Positions 25,989 through 35,097 are shown, counted from the stretch's first letter. The stretch: 64,000 nucleotides of DNA from QQWI01 sp964522015 (GCA_964522015.1 CAZFST010000011.1:44906-108905), one strand, 5' to 3'. The notes: generated by a model not told the origin, from the sequence alone. Program-made: numbers and translations.

Positions 25989-27041
25989 ATGCCTAGAGTG
26001 ATGATTATTGATGATGAAATCATGATTACGCAGACGTTGACACATCTTGTCGAGCTGATGCTTGATGTAGAAGTCCATGCTTATAACGACCCTACCCTGG
26101 TTTTAACCAGTGGCATTTTGCAAAACACCGTCTTTGACGTTGTCATTTCCGATTTTATGATGCCAAAATTAAACGGCATCGGCCTTTTAAAAGCCATTAA
26201 AGAAATACAGCCTGAAATCATCCCCATACTTTTGACCGGTTATTCAGACAAAGAAAATGCCATTAAAAGTATCAATGAGGTAGGACTTTACTACTATCTT
26301 GAAAAACCCTGGGACAACCACGAGATCATTCAGACCATTCAAAATGGCTTAGACAAGAAACAACTGAAAGATCAGGCCAAGGTCAACATGGAAGAAATAA
26401 GACAGCGCAATCACGAAATCACCAGATTATACGACCTATTGAAGAGAGACTTTAGTCAAGAAGTGGATAATATGGTTGATGTGGTTGTGGCCCTCGCAAA
26501 TCTCATTGAAGCTAAGGATAGCTATACGGATGGGCATACACGCCGCGTTGCAAATTTATGCGGTATCTTGGGCAAGCGCCTTGGCCTGGAAGATGAGAAA
26601 GTCAAATACCTAGAAATCTCAGGGATTATCCACGATATCGGTAAGATCGGCACACCAGAATTGATTCTCAATAAACCTGGCGCATTGGATAACCAAGAAT
26701 TTTTTGTGATGAAAAACCATCCAGAGATAGGCGCCCGAATATTGAGGCCCCTAACAGCCCTTGAACCTTGCATCCATGCCGTTCGCCACCACCACGAAAA
26801 ACTGGATGGTTCTGGGTACCCAGATGGCTTGCTTGCAGAACAAATCCCCATTGAAACAAGGATTGTTTCAGTGGCAGACATCTTTGACGCCCTTTATTCT
26901 GATCGGCCCTATCGGTCAAAAATGCCAATAGAAAAAGTGTTGGACATTATACAAAAGGATACTGATAGAGGCAAGTTAGACCCAGTTGTGGTGGCCATGC
27001 TAAGAGAAATCGTAGCCGAAGGCCTTATGGAAGAAGAATAA
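25989..27041 (+). CDS. Response regulator with HD-GYP output domain
   Basis: The 350-residue protein has a receiver domain (about 3-120) with the acidic pocket DDE at 8-10, phosphoacceptor Asp55 in ISDFMMP, and the conserved Lys in EKPWDNHE. A helical linker leads to an HD-GYP domain (about 165-345) with IIHDIGKIGTPE and HHHEKLDGSGYPDG. It resembles RpfG-type c-di-GMP phosphodiesterases. It starts 160 bases from the divergent kinase; GAGGAG precedes the ATG and an extended -10 (TGGTATAAT, about 25931) lies upstream. Lowering c-di-GMP would favour motility, consistent with the flagellar genes nearby; that link is inferred. Confidence 0.92.
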   Translation: MPRVMIIDDEIMITQTLTHLVELMLDVEVHAYNDPTLVLTSGILQNTVFDVVISDFMMPKLNGIGLLKAIKEIQPEIIPILLTGYSDKENAIKSINEVGLYYYLEKPWDNHEIIQTIQNGLDKKQLKDQAKVNMEEIRQRNHEITRLYDLLKRDFSQEVDNMVDVVVALANLIEAKDSYTDGHTRRVANLCGILGKRLGLEDEKVKYLEISGIIHDIGKIGTPELILNKPGALDNQEFFVMKNHPEIGARILRPLTALEPCIHAVRHHHEKLDGSGYPDGLLAEQIPIETRIVSVADIFDALYSDRPYRSKMPIEKVLDIIQKDTDRGKLDPVVVAMLREIVAEGLMEEE

Positions 27042-27070
27042 GAAGATTCTTTAACTCACACCTAAATTTG

Positions 27071-27140
27071 AAGTCTACCCTTTGACCTAGCATCGCCTGT
27101 TGCGCTGCTTTTACGGTCTTCAGGGTAGACTTTTTTTTTC
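27071..27140 (+). terminator. Terminator with a 40-base loop after the response regulator
   Basis: The arms AAGTCTACCCT (27071-27081) and AGGGTAGACTT (27122-27132) pair perfectly and are followed by T-rich sequence. The loop of about 40 bases is much longer than usual. Confidence 0.7.
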
Positions 27141-27246
27141 TTCGCTTTTTAGTTTGTCTATGATATAATGTCTGTTGAGGTGTGCCCAAAATTTGAGGGC
27201 GCCATTTTTATCAACAGACGCTCATGACTTGAAGGAGGCCTTTCAG

Positions 27247-28500
27247 GTGGCAAAATATATTGTAGAACCTATGGAAAAATTACGTGGAGAGATTCGCGTT
27301 GACGGTGCAAAAAATGGTGCTTTGCCTTTAATGGCAGCCTCGCTTTTAGCGACAGAACCATGTGTCATTGAAGATGTTCCAAATATCAGCGATGTGGGTA
27401 TTATGTCGGACCTTTTACGGGCACTTGGTGCCACGGTTTCACGGGATGGTTCTGTAATGCACATTCACACACCAGAAATTACAGCCCACGAAGCCCCATA
27501 CGAATACGTTAGCAAAATGCGATCCTCATTTGATGTAATGGGACCTTTATTGGCTCGAACAGGAATCGCAAGAGTACCTCTGCCAGGTGGCTGTGCCATT
27601 GGCGAAAGACCAATTGATTTGCATCTAAAAGGATTTAAGGCTCTGGGAGCAGAAATTACCTTTGGCCATGGTTTTGTTGAAGCGAAAGCCACTAAATTAA
27701 TAGGCGATACAGTCTATCTAGATTTTCCCAGTGTTGGTGCCACTAAAAATATCATGATGGCAGCGACTCTTGCAGAAGGCATCACTCATATTGAAAACGC
27801 GGCCAAAGAGCCTGAGATAGTTGATATTGCAACATTTTTGAATAAAATAGGCGCTAAAATCTCCGGTGCAGGTACAGATACCATCCGCATCACGGGGGTT
27901 AAACAACTAGGAGGCGCTAAACATACAGTTTTACCAGACCGGATTGAAGCGGGTACGTATTTAATCATGGCTGGTATGTTGGATAGTAATGTACTCATTA
28001 AGAATGTTGAGCCAAGTCATTTAAAACCAGTCATAGCCAAACTCAAAGAATGTGGCGTTGAATTAACTGAAGAAGGCGACGCTATTCGAGTGAAGAGTTC
28101 GGGACATTTGAAAGCTGTTGACATAACAACTTTACCTTATCCTGGTTTCCCTACTGATTTGCAAGCGCAATTTATGGCACTTCTAACCACTGCCCAAGGT
28201 GGTAGTGTTGTGATGGAAACGGTTTTTGAAAATAGATTCATGCATGTGAGCGAACTAAATCGTATGGGTGCTTCCATCAAAATTGAAGGCCATAGTGCCA
28301 TCATTGGTGGCAGTAGTAAATTACAAGGTGCGCAGGTTCGAGCAACTGATTTACGTGCGGGTGCAGCACTTATTTTGGCAGGACTTGTGGCTGATGGCAA
28401 AACGGAAATTCACGATATTTATCACATCGATCGGGGTTATAACGATCTGGTTGGGAAATTACGAGGTTTAGGCATCACCATAACCCGTATAGAAGACTAA
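27247..28500 (+). CDS. murA: UDP-N-acetylglucosamine 1-carboxyvinyltransferase
   Basis: MurA adds enolpyruvate from PEP to UDP-GlcNAc, the first committed step of peptidoglycan synthesis. The 417-residue protein carries the catalytic, fosfomycin-target cysteine at about residue 115 (PGGCAIGERPIDLH) and the substrate-binding DGAKNGALPLMAASLL. I chose the GTG at 27247, eight bases after AAGGAGG. The frame upstream of it is open but has no ribosome-binding site and no similarity to the family. TATAAT with upstream TGA occurs at about 27168. mbl begins 13 bases downstream, so wall precursor synthesis and the cell-shape scaffold are coexpressed. Confidence 0.95.
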   Translation: MAKYIVEPMEKLRGEIRVDGAKNGALPLMAASLLATEPCVIEDVPNISDVGIMSDLLRALGATVSRDGSVMHIHTPEITAHEAPYEYVSKMRSSFDVMGPLLARTGIARVPLPGGCAIGERPIDLHLKGFKALGAEITFGHGFVEAKATKLIGDTVYLDFPSVGATKNIMMAATLAEGITHIENAAKEPEIVDIATFLNKIGAKISGAGTDTIRITGVKQLGGAKHTVLPDRIEAGTYLIMAGMLDSNVLIKNVEPSHLKPVIAKLKECGVELTEEGDAIRVKSSGHLKAVDITTLPYPGFPTDLQAQFMALLTTAQGGSVVMETVFENRFMHVSELNRMGASIKIEGHSAIIGGSSKLQGAQVRATDLRAGAALILAGLVADGKTEIHDIYHIDRGYNDLVGKLRGLGITITRIED

Positions 28501-28513
28501 AGGAGCGAAAAAG

Positions 28514-29536
28514 ATGTTTGGATTTGGAGCAGAAATTGGCATAGATTTAGGCACAGCCAATGTTCTTGTCTATATTAGAGGCAAGGGGATTGTGCTTAAT
28601 GAGCCTTCAGTGGTAGCTATTGATAGAGATACAGATCGCGTCCTAGCAGTTGGTTCAAAGGCACAAAAGATGCTTGGTAGAACACCAGGCAATATCGTTG
28701 CTATTAGACCCTTAAAAGATGGGGTTATTTCAGATTATGATATTACCGAGCGGATGTTACGCTACTTTATTGAAGAAACCTGCGGTAAAAGACGGTTTTT
28801 CAGACCTAAAATCATGGTTTGCGTCCCTTCAGGCGTCACAGAAGTAGAGCGTCGGGCTGTAATTGATGCCTCCACTGAAGCTGGCGGCGCAAAAACTTAC
28901 TTGATTGAAGAGCCAATTGCGGCTGCCATTGGCGCAGGACTTGATATATACAAACCCGATGGCTGTATGGTCATCGATATCGGTGGTGGTACCACGGATA
29001 TCGCCGTCATTTCATTAGGTGGTGTGGTTGTCAGTAAATCCATAAAAATCGCTGGAGATAAATTGGATGAAGCCATTATTCGCTATATGAGAAAGAACCA
29101 CAATTTGCTCATCGGTGAGAGAACAGCAGAAGAAATGAAAATGACCATTGGTACAGCTTATCCAAGGCCACAGCCACTATTGATGGATTGTAGAGGCCGT
29201 GACCTGATCACAGGTTTGCCAAAAAATAAATCGGTTTCATCTGAGGAAATGCTGGAAGCCTTACAAGAACCAGTAAACTCAATCTGTGAAGCCGTTCATG
29301 CCGTACTTGAAAAAACACCACCTGAGCTAGCATCTGATATCAGTACCCGTGGTATCGTGATGACTGGTGGTGGCGCATTACTTTACGGTTTGAATAAGTT
29401 GATTGAAAAAAGAACGGGCATACCAACTTACATTGCAGAAAATGCTGTAAGTTGTGTCGCTATAGGAACAGGCTTGTCATTGGAGCACATCGGTTTGTTA
29501 GAAAGTGCACAGTCCATGCAACGAGGAAGACGGTAG
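28514..29536 (+). CDS. mbl: Rod-shape cytoskeletal protein of the MreB/Mbl family
   Basis: This bacterial actin of 340 residues has IDLGTANVLVYIRGKG (phosphate 1), VIDIGGGTTDIAVISLGG (phosphate 2) and the adenosine motif VMTGGGALLYGL. I call it Mbl because of the neighbourhood: in Bacillus subtilis mbl is followed by flhO, flhP and nearby fabZ, and the same types of genes follow here. AAAGGAGCG precedes the ATG. Confidence 0.9.
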   Translation: MFGFGAEIGIDLGTANVLVYIRGKGIVLNEPSVVAIDRDTDRVLAVGSKAQKMLGRTPGNIVAIRPLKDGVISDYDITERMLRYFIEETCGKRRFFRPKIMVCVPSGVTEVERRAVIDASTEAGGAKTYLIEEPIAAAIGAGLDIYKPDGCMVIDIGGGTTDIAVISLGGVVVSKSIKIAGDKLDEAIIRYMRKNHNLLIGERTAEEMKMTIGTAYPRPQPLLMDCRGRDLITGLPKNKSVSSEEMLEALQEPVNSICEAVHAVLEKTPPELASDISTRGIVMTGGGALLYGLNKLIEKRTGIPTYIAENAVSCVAIGTGLSLEHIGLLESAQSMQRGRR

Positions 29537-29563
29537 TTAACAACTTGAGAAAGAGGTGTTTTT

Positions 29564-29767
29564 ATGCGCAGTGCGAATAGAACCAGAAGAATACCAAGTT
29601 ATGTCACGACTCAAGAACAAATTGTAGAAAAAGATTACAAATCGACTAACATGATTGTCATGGGACTTTTAATTGCATCAGTTGTGTTAGCTTTTGTATC
29701 ATCAACATTGACAGTCGTCAATTTATTTTGCCTCAAGAAAAAGAATGGCTGTTGCTCAGGGGAATAA
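29564..29767 (+). CDS. Small single-pass membrane protein
   Basis: This 67-residue protein has a basic N-terminus, one hydrophobic helix (about 29-54) and a short Cys- and Lys-containing tail (CLKKKNGCC). It starts 27 bases after mbl with AAAGAGGTG upstream, so it is probably cotranscribed with mbl. The family is not recognised. A role connected with the Mbl scaffold or envelope is possible from position only. Confidence 0.55.
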   Translation: MRSANRTRRIPSYVTTQEQIVEKDYKSTNMIVMGLLIASVVLAFVSSTLTVVNLFCLKKKNGCCSGE

Positions 29768-29800
29768 ACAAAGCAAGACAATTAAGTAAAGCAATATAAA

Positions 29801-29840
29801 AGAGTGCCGCTAGTTATTAAACTAGTTGCACTCTTTTTTT
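29801..29840. terminator. Bidirectional terminator between the mbl operon and luxS
   Basis: A stem AGAGTGC-CGCTAGTT / AACTAGT-TGCACTCT with one interruption and an ATTA loop carries a seven-T tract on the plus strand and A-rich sequence before it. It lies between convergent genes. Confidence 0.85.
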
Positions 29841-29851
29841 CGTTGCGCCTT

Positions 29852-30325
29852 TTACTGAGGATAAATCAAATTGGCATCTGTGGCCTTTTTTAGAACCTCT
29901 ACATAAGCGGAGGCTTCGAGCTTGGCAGTTTGAAGACTGTGGAGGCTGGCATTACCGCATTCGATTTCGCTGACACCTGGGATATCTCCTTCAAATCCTG
30001 CGGAGAACTCAAAGGCCCGAATCACAAGGGGGAGGATTTCTTTTGAGGTTAAATCACCAGCAACAATCAAGTACATCCCAGTTAAGCAGCCCATAGGACC
30101 AAAATAAATGATTCGGGAAGCATATTCGGCATCATTCCTTACAAAAGTTGCCACCAAATGCTCCAAGGTATGGATGGCTTCATTTTCTAACCTCTCTTTG
30201 TTTGGCAATTTCATACGTAAATCAAAAGTTGTCAGTACTTCTTGTCCAACCTGATCCCTTCGTGAAACATACAAACCCTTTAATAAGCGTAAATGATCAA
30301 CGGTGAAACTCGCTATTTTTTGCAT
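29852..30325 (-). CDS. luxS: S-ribosylhomocysteine lyase (LuxS)
   Basis: LuxS cleaves S-ribosylhomocysteine to homocysteine and the autoinducer-2 precursor DPD in the activated methyl cycle. The 157-residue protein has the metal-binding HTLEH (His52 and His56), Cys123 in ECGN, and the catalytic Cys80 in FGPMGCLTG. The start has AAAGGAGC upstream. It is monocistronic and convergent with the mbl operon. metK, encoding the SAM-forming step of the same cycle, is 9 kb away. Confidence 0.95.
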   Translation of the reverse strand: MQKIASFTVDHLRLLKGLYVSRRDQVGQEVLTTFDLRMKLPNKERLENEAIHTLEHLVATFVRNDAEYASRIIYFGPMGCLTGMYLIVAGDLTSKEILPLVIRAFEFSAGFEGDIPGVSEIECGNASLHSLQTAKLEASAYVEVLKKATDANLIYPQ

Positions 30326-30658
30326 AAAAGCTCCTTTGATATTATATTTTTTAGTGTTTAGTTTGATTAATTGAAACGTCTGTTTTCTCGTTAAGACAAA
30401 TATACACTGCTTCGTTAATAGGATTATATGCTGTCATGATGGACAAGTCAATGAGTATTACGTAATATACGTAGGTTTTGTGTGATATATCAGGCGTATT
30501 TTATGATTACCAGATTCAAAATTAGGACACTTTTTTCTAAGCAAATGCTCCATTCTAGCCGATACTAAAGATAGTCATAAGAAAAAGAACTAGAAATTCG
30601 GGATTAGGAATAGTAAATTTTAAAAAATAAACAATAAACTTTAAGGAAGGTGGCATCT
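30326..30658. other. A/T-rich intergenic region between luxS and the rod genes
   Basis: The gap holds a 10-bp palindrome ATTACGTAAT near 30459 and, closer to the flagellar side, a sigma-28-like promoter (separate entry). No ORF with a ribosome-binding site was seen. Confidence 0.45.
30538..30565 (+). promoter_or_regulatory. Sigma-28 (SigD)-like promoter for the rod-gene operon
   Basis: TAAG-N16-GCCGATAC closely matches the flagellar sigma consensus (TAAA-N15-GCCGATAA). It lies about 95 bases before the first rod gene. Confidence 0.7.
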
Positions 30659-31732
30659 ATGTTACGTGGTCTATATGTGGTCTCAACAGTTTTAGAACAG
30701 CATGCACAAGCACTTGATGTCATGTCAAATAACTTAGCAAATACCAATTCCCATGGTTATAAAAGAGATATCGCCACCTTTGAAGAATTCAATAGCATGT
30801 TACTTTCAAAGATGGGTGGTAGCGCACCCGAAGTGGTAACTGGAACACCAAAAGTAACCAAAACTCTTGCAAATGATGAGTATATTTTAGAAACCAATAA
30901 AGGTTATTTCAAAATAGATGCCCCAGGAGGGATTTCTTATAATACATCAGTGAGGCTAATGGCTGATAAGGATGGTTTCTTAAAAACTGTTTATCGTAAT
31001 AGTAATCATAGTCGAATCGAAGGGGCAGGCTATAATGTGCTTGGTGCTAATGGTCCCATCAATGTTGGCAGCAAGCCCTTTGAAGTCAACGATCAAGGCC
31101 AGGTTTTAGTAGATGGGCAAGTGGTTGATAGCCTGATCTATAAGCAACCAAAAGGCGTGATTGGTACAATGAGTGGTGGTATTAAGTTTAACCGCATTGT
31201 CACCGACTTTGAACAGAGTGAGCTTCAACACACAGAGAGTATGTTGGATTTTGGAATTGACGGTAAAGGACTTTTCACCATCAAAACCCCTAACGGCGAG
31301 CGATATACTCGTAGCGGTAATTTTAAGATAAATGATAAATTAGAGCTTGTCACCAGTGAGGGTTATAATGTGATTGGTCTTGAAGGTCCAATTGTCCTAG
31401 AAGGATTTAAAGGAGAGAATCTCTCTCTTAACAAGTTCAACGAACTCTCGATAGACGGTGTTATTGTTGACAAATTTAAAATGGTGAACCCAATCAACAC
31501 TGAACGACTAAAAAAAGTTGGATCTACAGCCTTTCGATTTGATGGAGAAATGGTGGAAGAGCCTTTTACAGGGCAAATCACCCAGGGTTTTCTTGAGGGT
31601 TCAAATGTAAATACCTTAAAAGAAATGATTCAGGTGATGGAAGTCTATCGTTTATACGAATCTGCACAGCGTGTAGTCAAGAGCTATGATGATGTTTTAG
31701 GAAAATCTGTCACCGAAGTAGGGAGACTCTAA
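30659..31732 (+). CDS. Flagellar basal-body rod/hook protein (FlgF/FlhO-like)
   Basis: This axial flagellar protein of 357 residues has the N-terminal rod motif ALDVMSNNLANTNSHGYKRD and the C-terminal heptad segment LKEMIQVMEVYRLYESAQRV, which form the coiled-coil D0 core. The LDFGIDGKGLFTI and NGERYTRSGNF segments are typical of FlgF/FlgG/FlgE relatives. I chose the ATG at 30659, behind AAGGAAGGTGG; the GTG at 30650 lies in that site. By position after mbl it corresponds to FlhO of B. subtilis. It lacks its own secretion signal because it is exported by the flagellar type III apparatus. Confidence 0.88.
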   Translation: MLRGLYVVSTVLEQHAQALDVMSNNLANTNSHGYKRDIATFEEFNSMLLSKMGGSAPEVVTGTPKVTKTLANDEYILETNKGYFKIDAPGGISYNTSVRLMADKDGFLKTVYRNSNHSRIEGAGYNVLGANGPINVGSKPFEVNDQGQVLVDGQVVDSLIYKQPKGVIGTMSGGIKFNRIVTDFEQSELQHTESMLDFGIDGKGLFTIKTPNGERYTRSGNFKINDKLELVTSEGYNVIGLEGPIVLEGFKGENLSLNKFNELSIDGVIVDKFKMVNPINTERLKKVGSTAFRFDGEMVEEPFTGQITQGFLEGSNVNTLKEMIQVMEVYRLYESAQRVVKSYDDVLGKSVTEVGRL

Positions 31733-31751
31733 TCAATAGAGGAGGCATCAT

Positions 31752-32549
31752 ATGAGAGCGTTATGGTCAGCAGCATCGGGGATGAAAAGTTTACAGCTTT
31801 CCATTGATACAATTTCAAATAATCTAGCAAACGTTAATACAGCTGGATATAAAAAGCAGCGTATAGAATTCAAAGACCTACTTTATCAAAAATTGGATCA
31901 TAAAGATGGTACGGATGGTCTTGGGGCCCCTGTAAATCTAGAGATTGGTCATGGTGTTATGGCGGGTGCAACGGTCAGAAGTTTTGGACAGGGCAGCATG
32001 CAAGCAACTGATAATCCTTTTGACGTAGCCATCCAAGGTTCTGGATTTTATGAAGTGACAGATCCAACGGGCAATAAATTTTATACGAAAGATGGTTCTT
32101 TAAAATTAGGGATCACTGCTGAGGGTAAGCGACTTGTGACATCGGATGGTTATTTAGTTCAAGGTGCTGATGGTCCTATTAACCTTGATGGTGAGATAGT
32201 TGAAGTGAAAATCGAGCGTAATGGTCTCGTTAATGTTAAGTTTGCAGATAATGAGACTGGGGCTTTTGTACCAGTTGGGACCCTGAAATTAATGAAAGTT
32301 CCCAACCCTGCTGGCCTTGAAAGCCGTGGGCTTAACCTATTCAAAACAACCCCTGCATCTGGAGAAGCGATTGCTGTAACCGATGGAAGCGCTGGCGAAA
32401 CCGTTCAAAACTTTTTGGAAATGTCAAATGTACAGGTAGTTGAAGAAATGATCAACCTGATTACGGCCCAACGTGCCTACGAAATCAACTCAAAAACAAT
32501 TCAAACATCAGATCAAATGCTTGAACTTGCAAACAATTTGAAACGATAA
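31752..32549 (+). CDS. flgG: Flagellar basal-body distal rod protein (FlgG/FlhP-like)
   Basis: The 265-residue protein has the full FlgG architecture: ALWSAASGMKSLQLSIDTIS and NNLANVNTAGYKKQ at the N-terminus, the middle PFDVAIQGSGFYEV and FYTKDGSLKL, and the C-terminal SNVQVVEEMINLITAQRAYE. It is 20 bases after the previous rod gene, with GAGGAGG upstream. It corresponds by position to B. subtilis FlhP. Confidence 0.92.
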   Translation: MRALWSAASGMKSLQLSIDTISNNLANVNTAGYKKQRIEFKDLLYQKLDHKDGTDGLGAPVNLEIGHGVMAGATVRSFGQGSMQATDNPFDVAIQGSGFYEVTDPTGNKFYTKDGSLKLGITAEGKRLVTSDGYLVQGADGPINLDGEIVEVKIERNGLVNVKFADNETGAFVPVGTLKLMKVPNPAGLESRGLNLFKTTPASGEAIAVTDGSAGETVQNFLEMSNVQVVEEMINLITAQRAYEINSKTIQTSDQMLELANNLKR

Positions 32550-32568
32550 TTAGATAGGCGGTGCTAGG

Positions 32569-33003
32569 ATGACGATTAAACCGGTTGTGAACAATACCCA
32601 GGCACAAAGTTCGGTCATTACCCCTAGGGTGGGCGCTAGCACGGCTGAGGGTGGTCAATTTCAGGCTGAGCAAGCCCAGACCGATGCAAAGATAAAAAGC
32701 TTTGAGGCAGCCATTAAAACGGCTACTGAAAAGGGCGATACTGAAGGACTCAAGAAGACTGCCCAAGAATTTGAAGAAATCTTTGTCAATATGCTGCTAA
32801 AATCCATGCGTGCCACGGTGGAAGATAGCGGTTTGATGGAAAAAAGCAATCAACGGGGCATTTTTGAAGGCATGCTAGATGAAGAGTTTGCTAAAAGCAT
32901 TTCTAAGGCCGGTGGCATTGGCATTCAAGAGATGATGATCAAACAACTCTCCCAATATACTCAGCCTGAAAAGGAAAAAGAGAGCTTTGATTCAAAGGGG
33001 TAA
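32569..33003 (+). CDS. FlgJ-type rod-binding protein without a muramidase domain
   Basis: The 144-residue protein has the rod-binding domain of FlgJ at about 60-130 (AQEFEEIFVNMLLKSMRATV and KSISKAGGIGIQEMMIKQL). The peptidoglycan hydrolase half found in proteobacterial FlgJ is absent, as is usual in Firmicutes. The N-terminal 55 residues are Gln/Ala/Thr-rich and probably disordered. It is the last of three cotranscribed rod genes and likely caps rod assembly. Confidence 0.85.
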   Translation: MTIKPVVNNTQAQSSVITPRVGASTAEGGQFQAEQAQTDAKIKSFEAAIKTATEKGDTEGLKKTAQEFEEIFVNMLLKSMRATVEDSGLMEKSNQRGIFEGMLDEEFAKSISKAGGIGIQEMMIKQLSQYTQPEKEKESFDSKG

Positions 33004-33159
33004 AGGATTTAGTCTAGAAGGATTCAAAAGGATAATGCCAAATCTCAGTGACTATGTTATACTGTGCCTATATTCACCGTAGCATCAGTTTGACGATTTA
33101 AAGACTGTCATTGTAGCAAATCAGTCTGGGACTTTAAAAAACATTATGAGGTGACTGGC

Positions 33160-33600
33160 ATGGCGATATTAGAAGCAAAAGATATTCAAAAGATTATTCC
33201 TCACAGATATCCATTTTTATTAGTTGACCGTATTATTGAGCTAGAAGCTGGTGTTCGTGCTGTCGGTATAAAAAACGTGACCATTAATGAGCCTTTTTTT
33301 CCGGGACACTTTCCTGGAAATCCAATTATGCCAGGTGTCTTACAAGTGGAAGCCTTGGCTCAAGTGGGTGCGGTTGCACTTTTATCTCATCCGGACTACG
33401 CTGGTAAATTAGCTGTCTTTGCTGGTATTGATAACTTAAGATTCAAGCGTCAAGTGTTGCCAGGAGATACATTGCGATTAGAAGTGGAAATCATCTCGAT
33501 TCGTAAGAACATTGGCAAGGGCAATGCAACTGCTTATGTGGATGATAAAGTCGCTTGCAAAGGCGAAATCATGTTTGGTTTAACAGAAGTAACGGAATAA
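33160..33600 (+). CDS. fabZ: 3-hydroxyacyl-[acyl-carrier-protein] dehydratase
   Basis: FabZ dehydrates beta-hydroxyacyl-ACP in fatty acid elongation. The 146-residue protein has the catalytic His50 (FFPGHFPGNPIMPG) and Glu64 (LQVEALAQ). I chose the ATG at 33160 (MAILEAKDIQ) behind GAGGTG; the GTG at 33151 is part of that site. Its place downstream of mbl and flhO/flhP-type genes matches B. subtilis, where fabZ (ywpB) is also isolated from the main fab cluster. Confidence 0.94.
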   Translation: MAILEAKDIQKIIPHRYPFLLVDRIIELEAGVRAVGIKNVTINEPFFPGHFPGNPIMPGVLQVEALAQVGAVALLSHPDYAGKLAVFAGIDNLRFKRQVLPGDTLRLEVEIISIRKNIGKGNATAYVDDKVACKGEIMFGLTEVTE

Positions 33601-33642
33601 GAGAATAAGAGAGGGGGCCATGACCATGGCTCACCATTAAGT

Positions 33643-33665
33643 GGCGCCCGAGAGGCGCCTTTTTT
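33643..33665 (+). terminator. Terminator after fabZ
   Basis: A stem GGCGCC/GGCGCC with a 5-base CGAGA loop is followed by TTTTTT. Confidence 0.8.
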
Positions 33666-33691
33666 ATGTGAATTTCACAACTGAAACCTTT

Positions 33692-33718
33692 TTGAACTGA
33701 AAACAAATATGGTATACT
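33692..33718 (+). promoter_or_regulatory. Probable promoter for the patatin-like gene
   Basis: TTGAAC and an extended -10 GGTATACT are 15 bases apart (17 if TTTTGA is taken as the -35). Transcription would start near 33725, giving a leader of about 130 bases that contains the GCGAGCCA hairpin. Confidence 0.5.
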
Positions 33719-33804
33719 AGAAAGTGATATGATTGAGAGCCAACTGGTAAATTAAAAGTTTAGTTGAGTAAAAAGTTCAGGACGCGGTATAAATAAGGAG
33801 AAAA

Positions 33805-33829
33805 GCGAGCCATGGTACCCCTGGCTCGC
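33805..33829 (+). repeat. GAGCC-type hairpin in the leader of the patatin-like gene
   Basis: GCGAGCCA and TGGCTCGC form an 8-bp stem around TGGTACCCC. No T-tract follows, so it is not a simple terminator. It shares its stem with the hairpins after pgm, the AEC permease and metK. Confidence 0.6.
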
Positions 33830-33856
33830 CCTGACTCAAATTAAAGGTGGTTTCTT

Positions 33857-35092
33857 ATGAGAGCGTTGGTACTAGAAGGTGGCGGCGCAAAAGGCGCCTA
33901 TCATATCGGTGCATGGGGTGCTCTGCGTGAGCGGGGCGAGACCTTTGATATCGTCACGGGAACCTCTGTTGGCGCCTTAAATGGCGCCTTGATTGCCCAA
34001 GGTGACTATGATGTAGCGTATCAATTATGGTCTGAGATAACCATTGAACAAGTCATCAAAGGTGATCCTCAACTACTGGAGAAATTGGTAAACTTGCAGG
34101 TGAATCCTAATGATTATCAGAAGCTGTTGAGTTATTTAAAAGAGATTATTGGGCAGAAGGGTTTGGATATTTCGCCTCTTGAGAGTTTGCTAAAAAAACA
34201 GGTGAATGAGGCCCGGTTGCGGCAGTCACCGGTGCGGTTGGGGATGGTGACGGTTTCCCTTTCTGAGGCTAAGCCCTTGGAAATGGCGATTGATGAGATT
34301 CCTGATGGCATGCTGCACCAATATCTTTTGGCCAGTTCTAATTTGCCGGTATTTCAGATGAATCGGCTCAAAGGAAAACTTTATATCGATGGCGGTTTTT
34401 ATGACAATTTACCAGTGACCCTTGCAAAACGCATGGGAGCCACAGATTTTACCACCATTGAACTGGGAGCTATCGGGGTTAAACGGATTCCCAAGAATTT
34501 TGAGCGCCGTACCATAGCACCAAAAGTGGATTTGGGTCCAATTTTAGGCCTGACCCCAACGCAGGTGCAGAGGAATCTAAAGCTTGGCTACTTTGATGGT
34601 CTCAAGATGCTCGACCAGCTCCAAGGGATGAATTATTATCTTGTGAATGATGTGGCAAGCGACCGGTTGATGGCCGCCCTTGTAAATTTGGATGAATCGG
34701 CTTTAAAAAGTTTAGCCACTATTTTGGGTGTTGACGGTATGGATCCCAAGCGGTTTACATTTCAAGTGCTGCTCCCCAAATTAAGTGAACTGTTGGGTGT
34801 GGATAGCAAAGCACCATATAGCGAGATTCTTATTGCCCTTTTAGAGGCCATTGGGGATGATGCGAACTTAGACCGATTTAGGGTTCGACCCTTAACTGGG
34901 TTTCTCAGTGAGATACGGTCTGTTTACAGTCCTGGTACAATTTATCAGGAGCAGCTGAATTTAATTGACAAGCTTTTTTTAAAGTCCCATGTATTTGGAC
35001 AGGCCCATAACCTAGGTCAGACACAGCGTATGGCACTGTTTAAAACGGTTTATGAGAAACTACTGCTCAATCAACTGGGTAGTGGGGGCTGA
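33857..35092 (+). CDS. Patatin-like phospholipase family protein
   Basis: The N-terminal third is a patatin/RssA-type acyl hydrolase. It has the oxyanion loop LEGGGAKGAYHIG (about 6-18), the nucleophile elbow GTSVGALNG (Ser near residue 38), and the catalytic Asp in YIDGGFYDN (about 175). The remaining half of the 411 residues is not a recognised domain. No signal peptide is seen, so action on the inner leaflet of the membrane is likely. GGTGG precedes the ATG. The gene is followed by a short degenerate repeat and the phosphohexomutase gene. Confidence 0.85.
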   Translation: MRALVLEGGGAKGAYHIGAWGALRERGETFDIVTGTSVGALNGALIAQGDYDVAYQLWSEITIEQVIKGDPQLLEKLVNLQVNPNDYQKLLSYLKEIIGQKGLDISPLESLLKKQVNEARLRQSPVRLGMVTVSLSEAKPLEMAIDEIPDGMLHQYLLASSNLPVFQMNRLKGKLYIDGGFYDNLPVTLAKRMGATDFTTIELGAIGVKRIPKNFERRTIAPKVDLGPILGLTPTQVQRNLKLGYFDGLKMLDQLQGMNYYLVNDVASDRLMAALVNLDESALKSLATILGVDGMDPKRFTFQVLLPKLSELLGVDSKAPYSEILIALLEAIGDDANLDRFRVRPLTGFLSEIRSVYSPGTIYQEQLNLIDKLFLKSHVFGQAHNLGQTQRMALFKTVYEKLLLNQLGSGG

Positions 35093-35097
35093 GGCGT

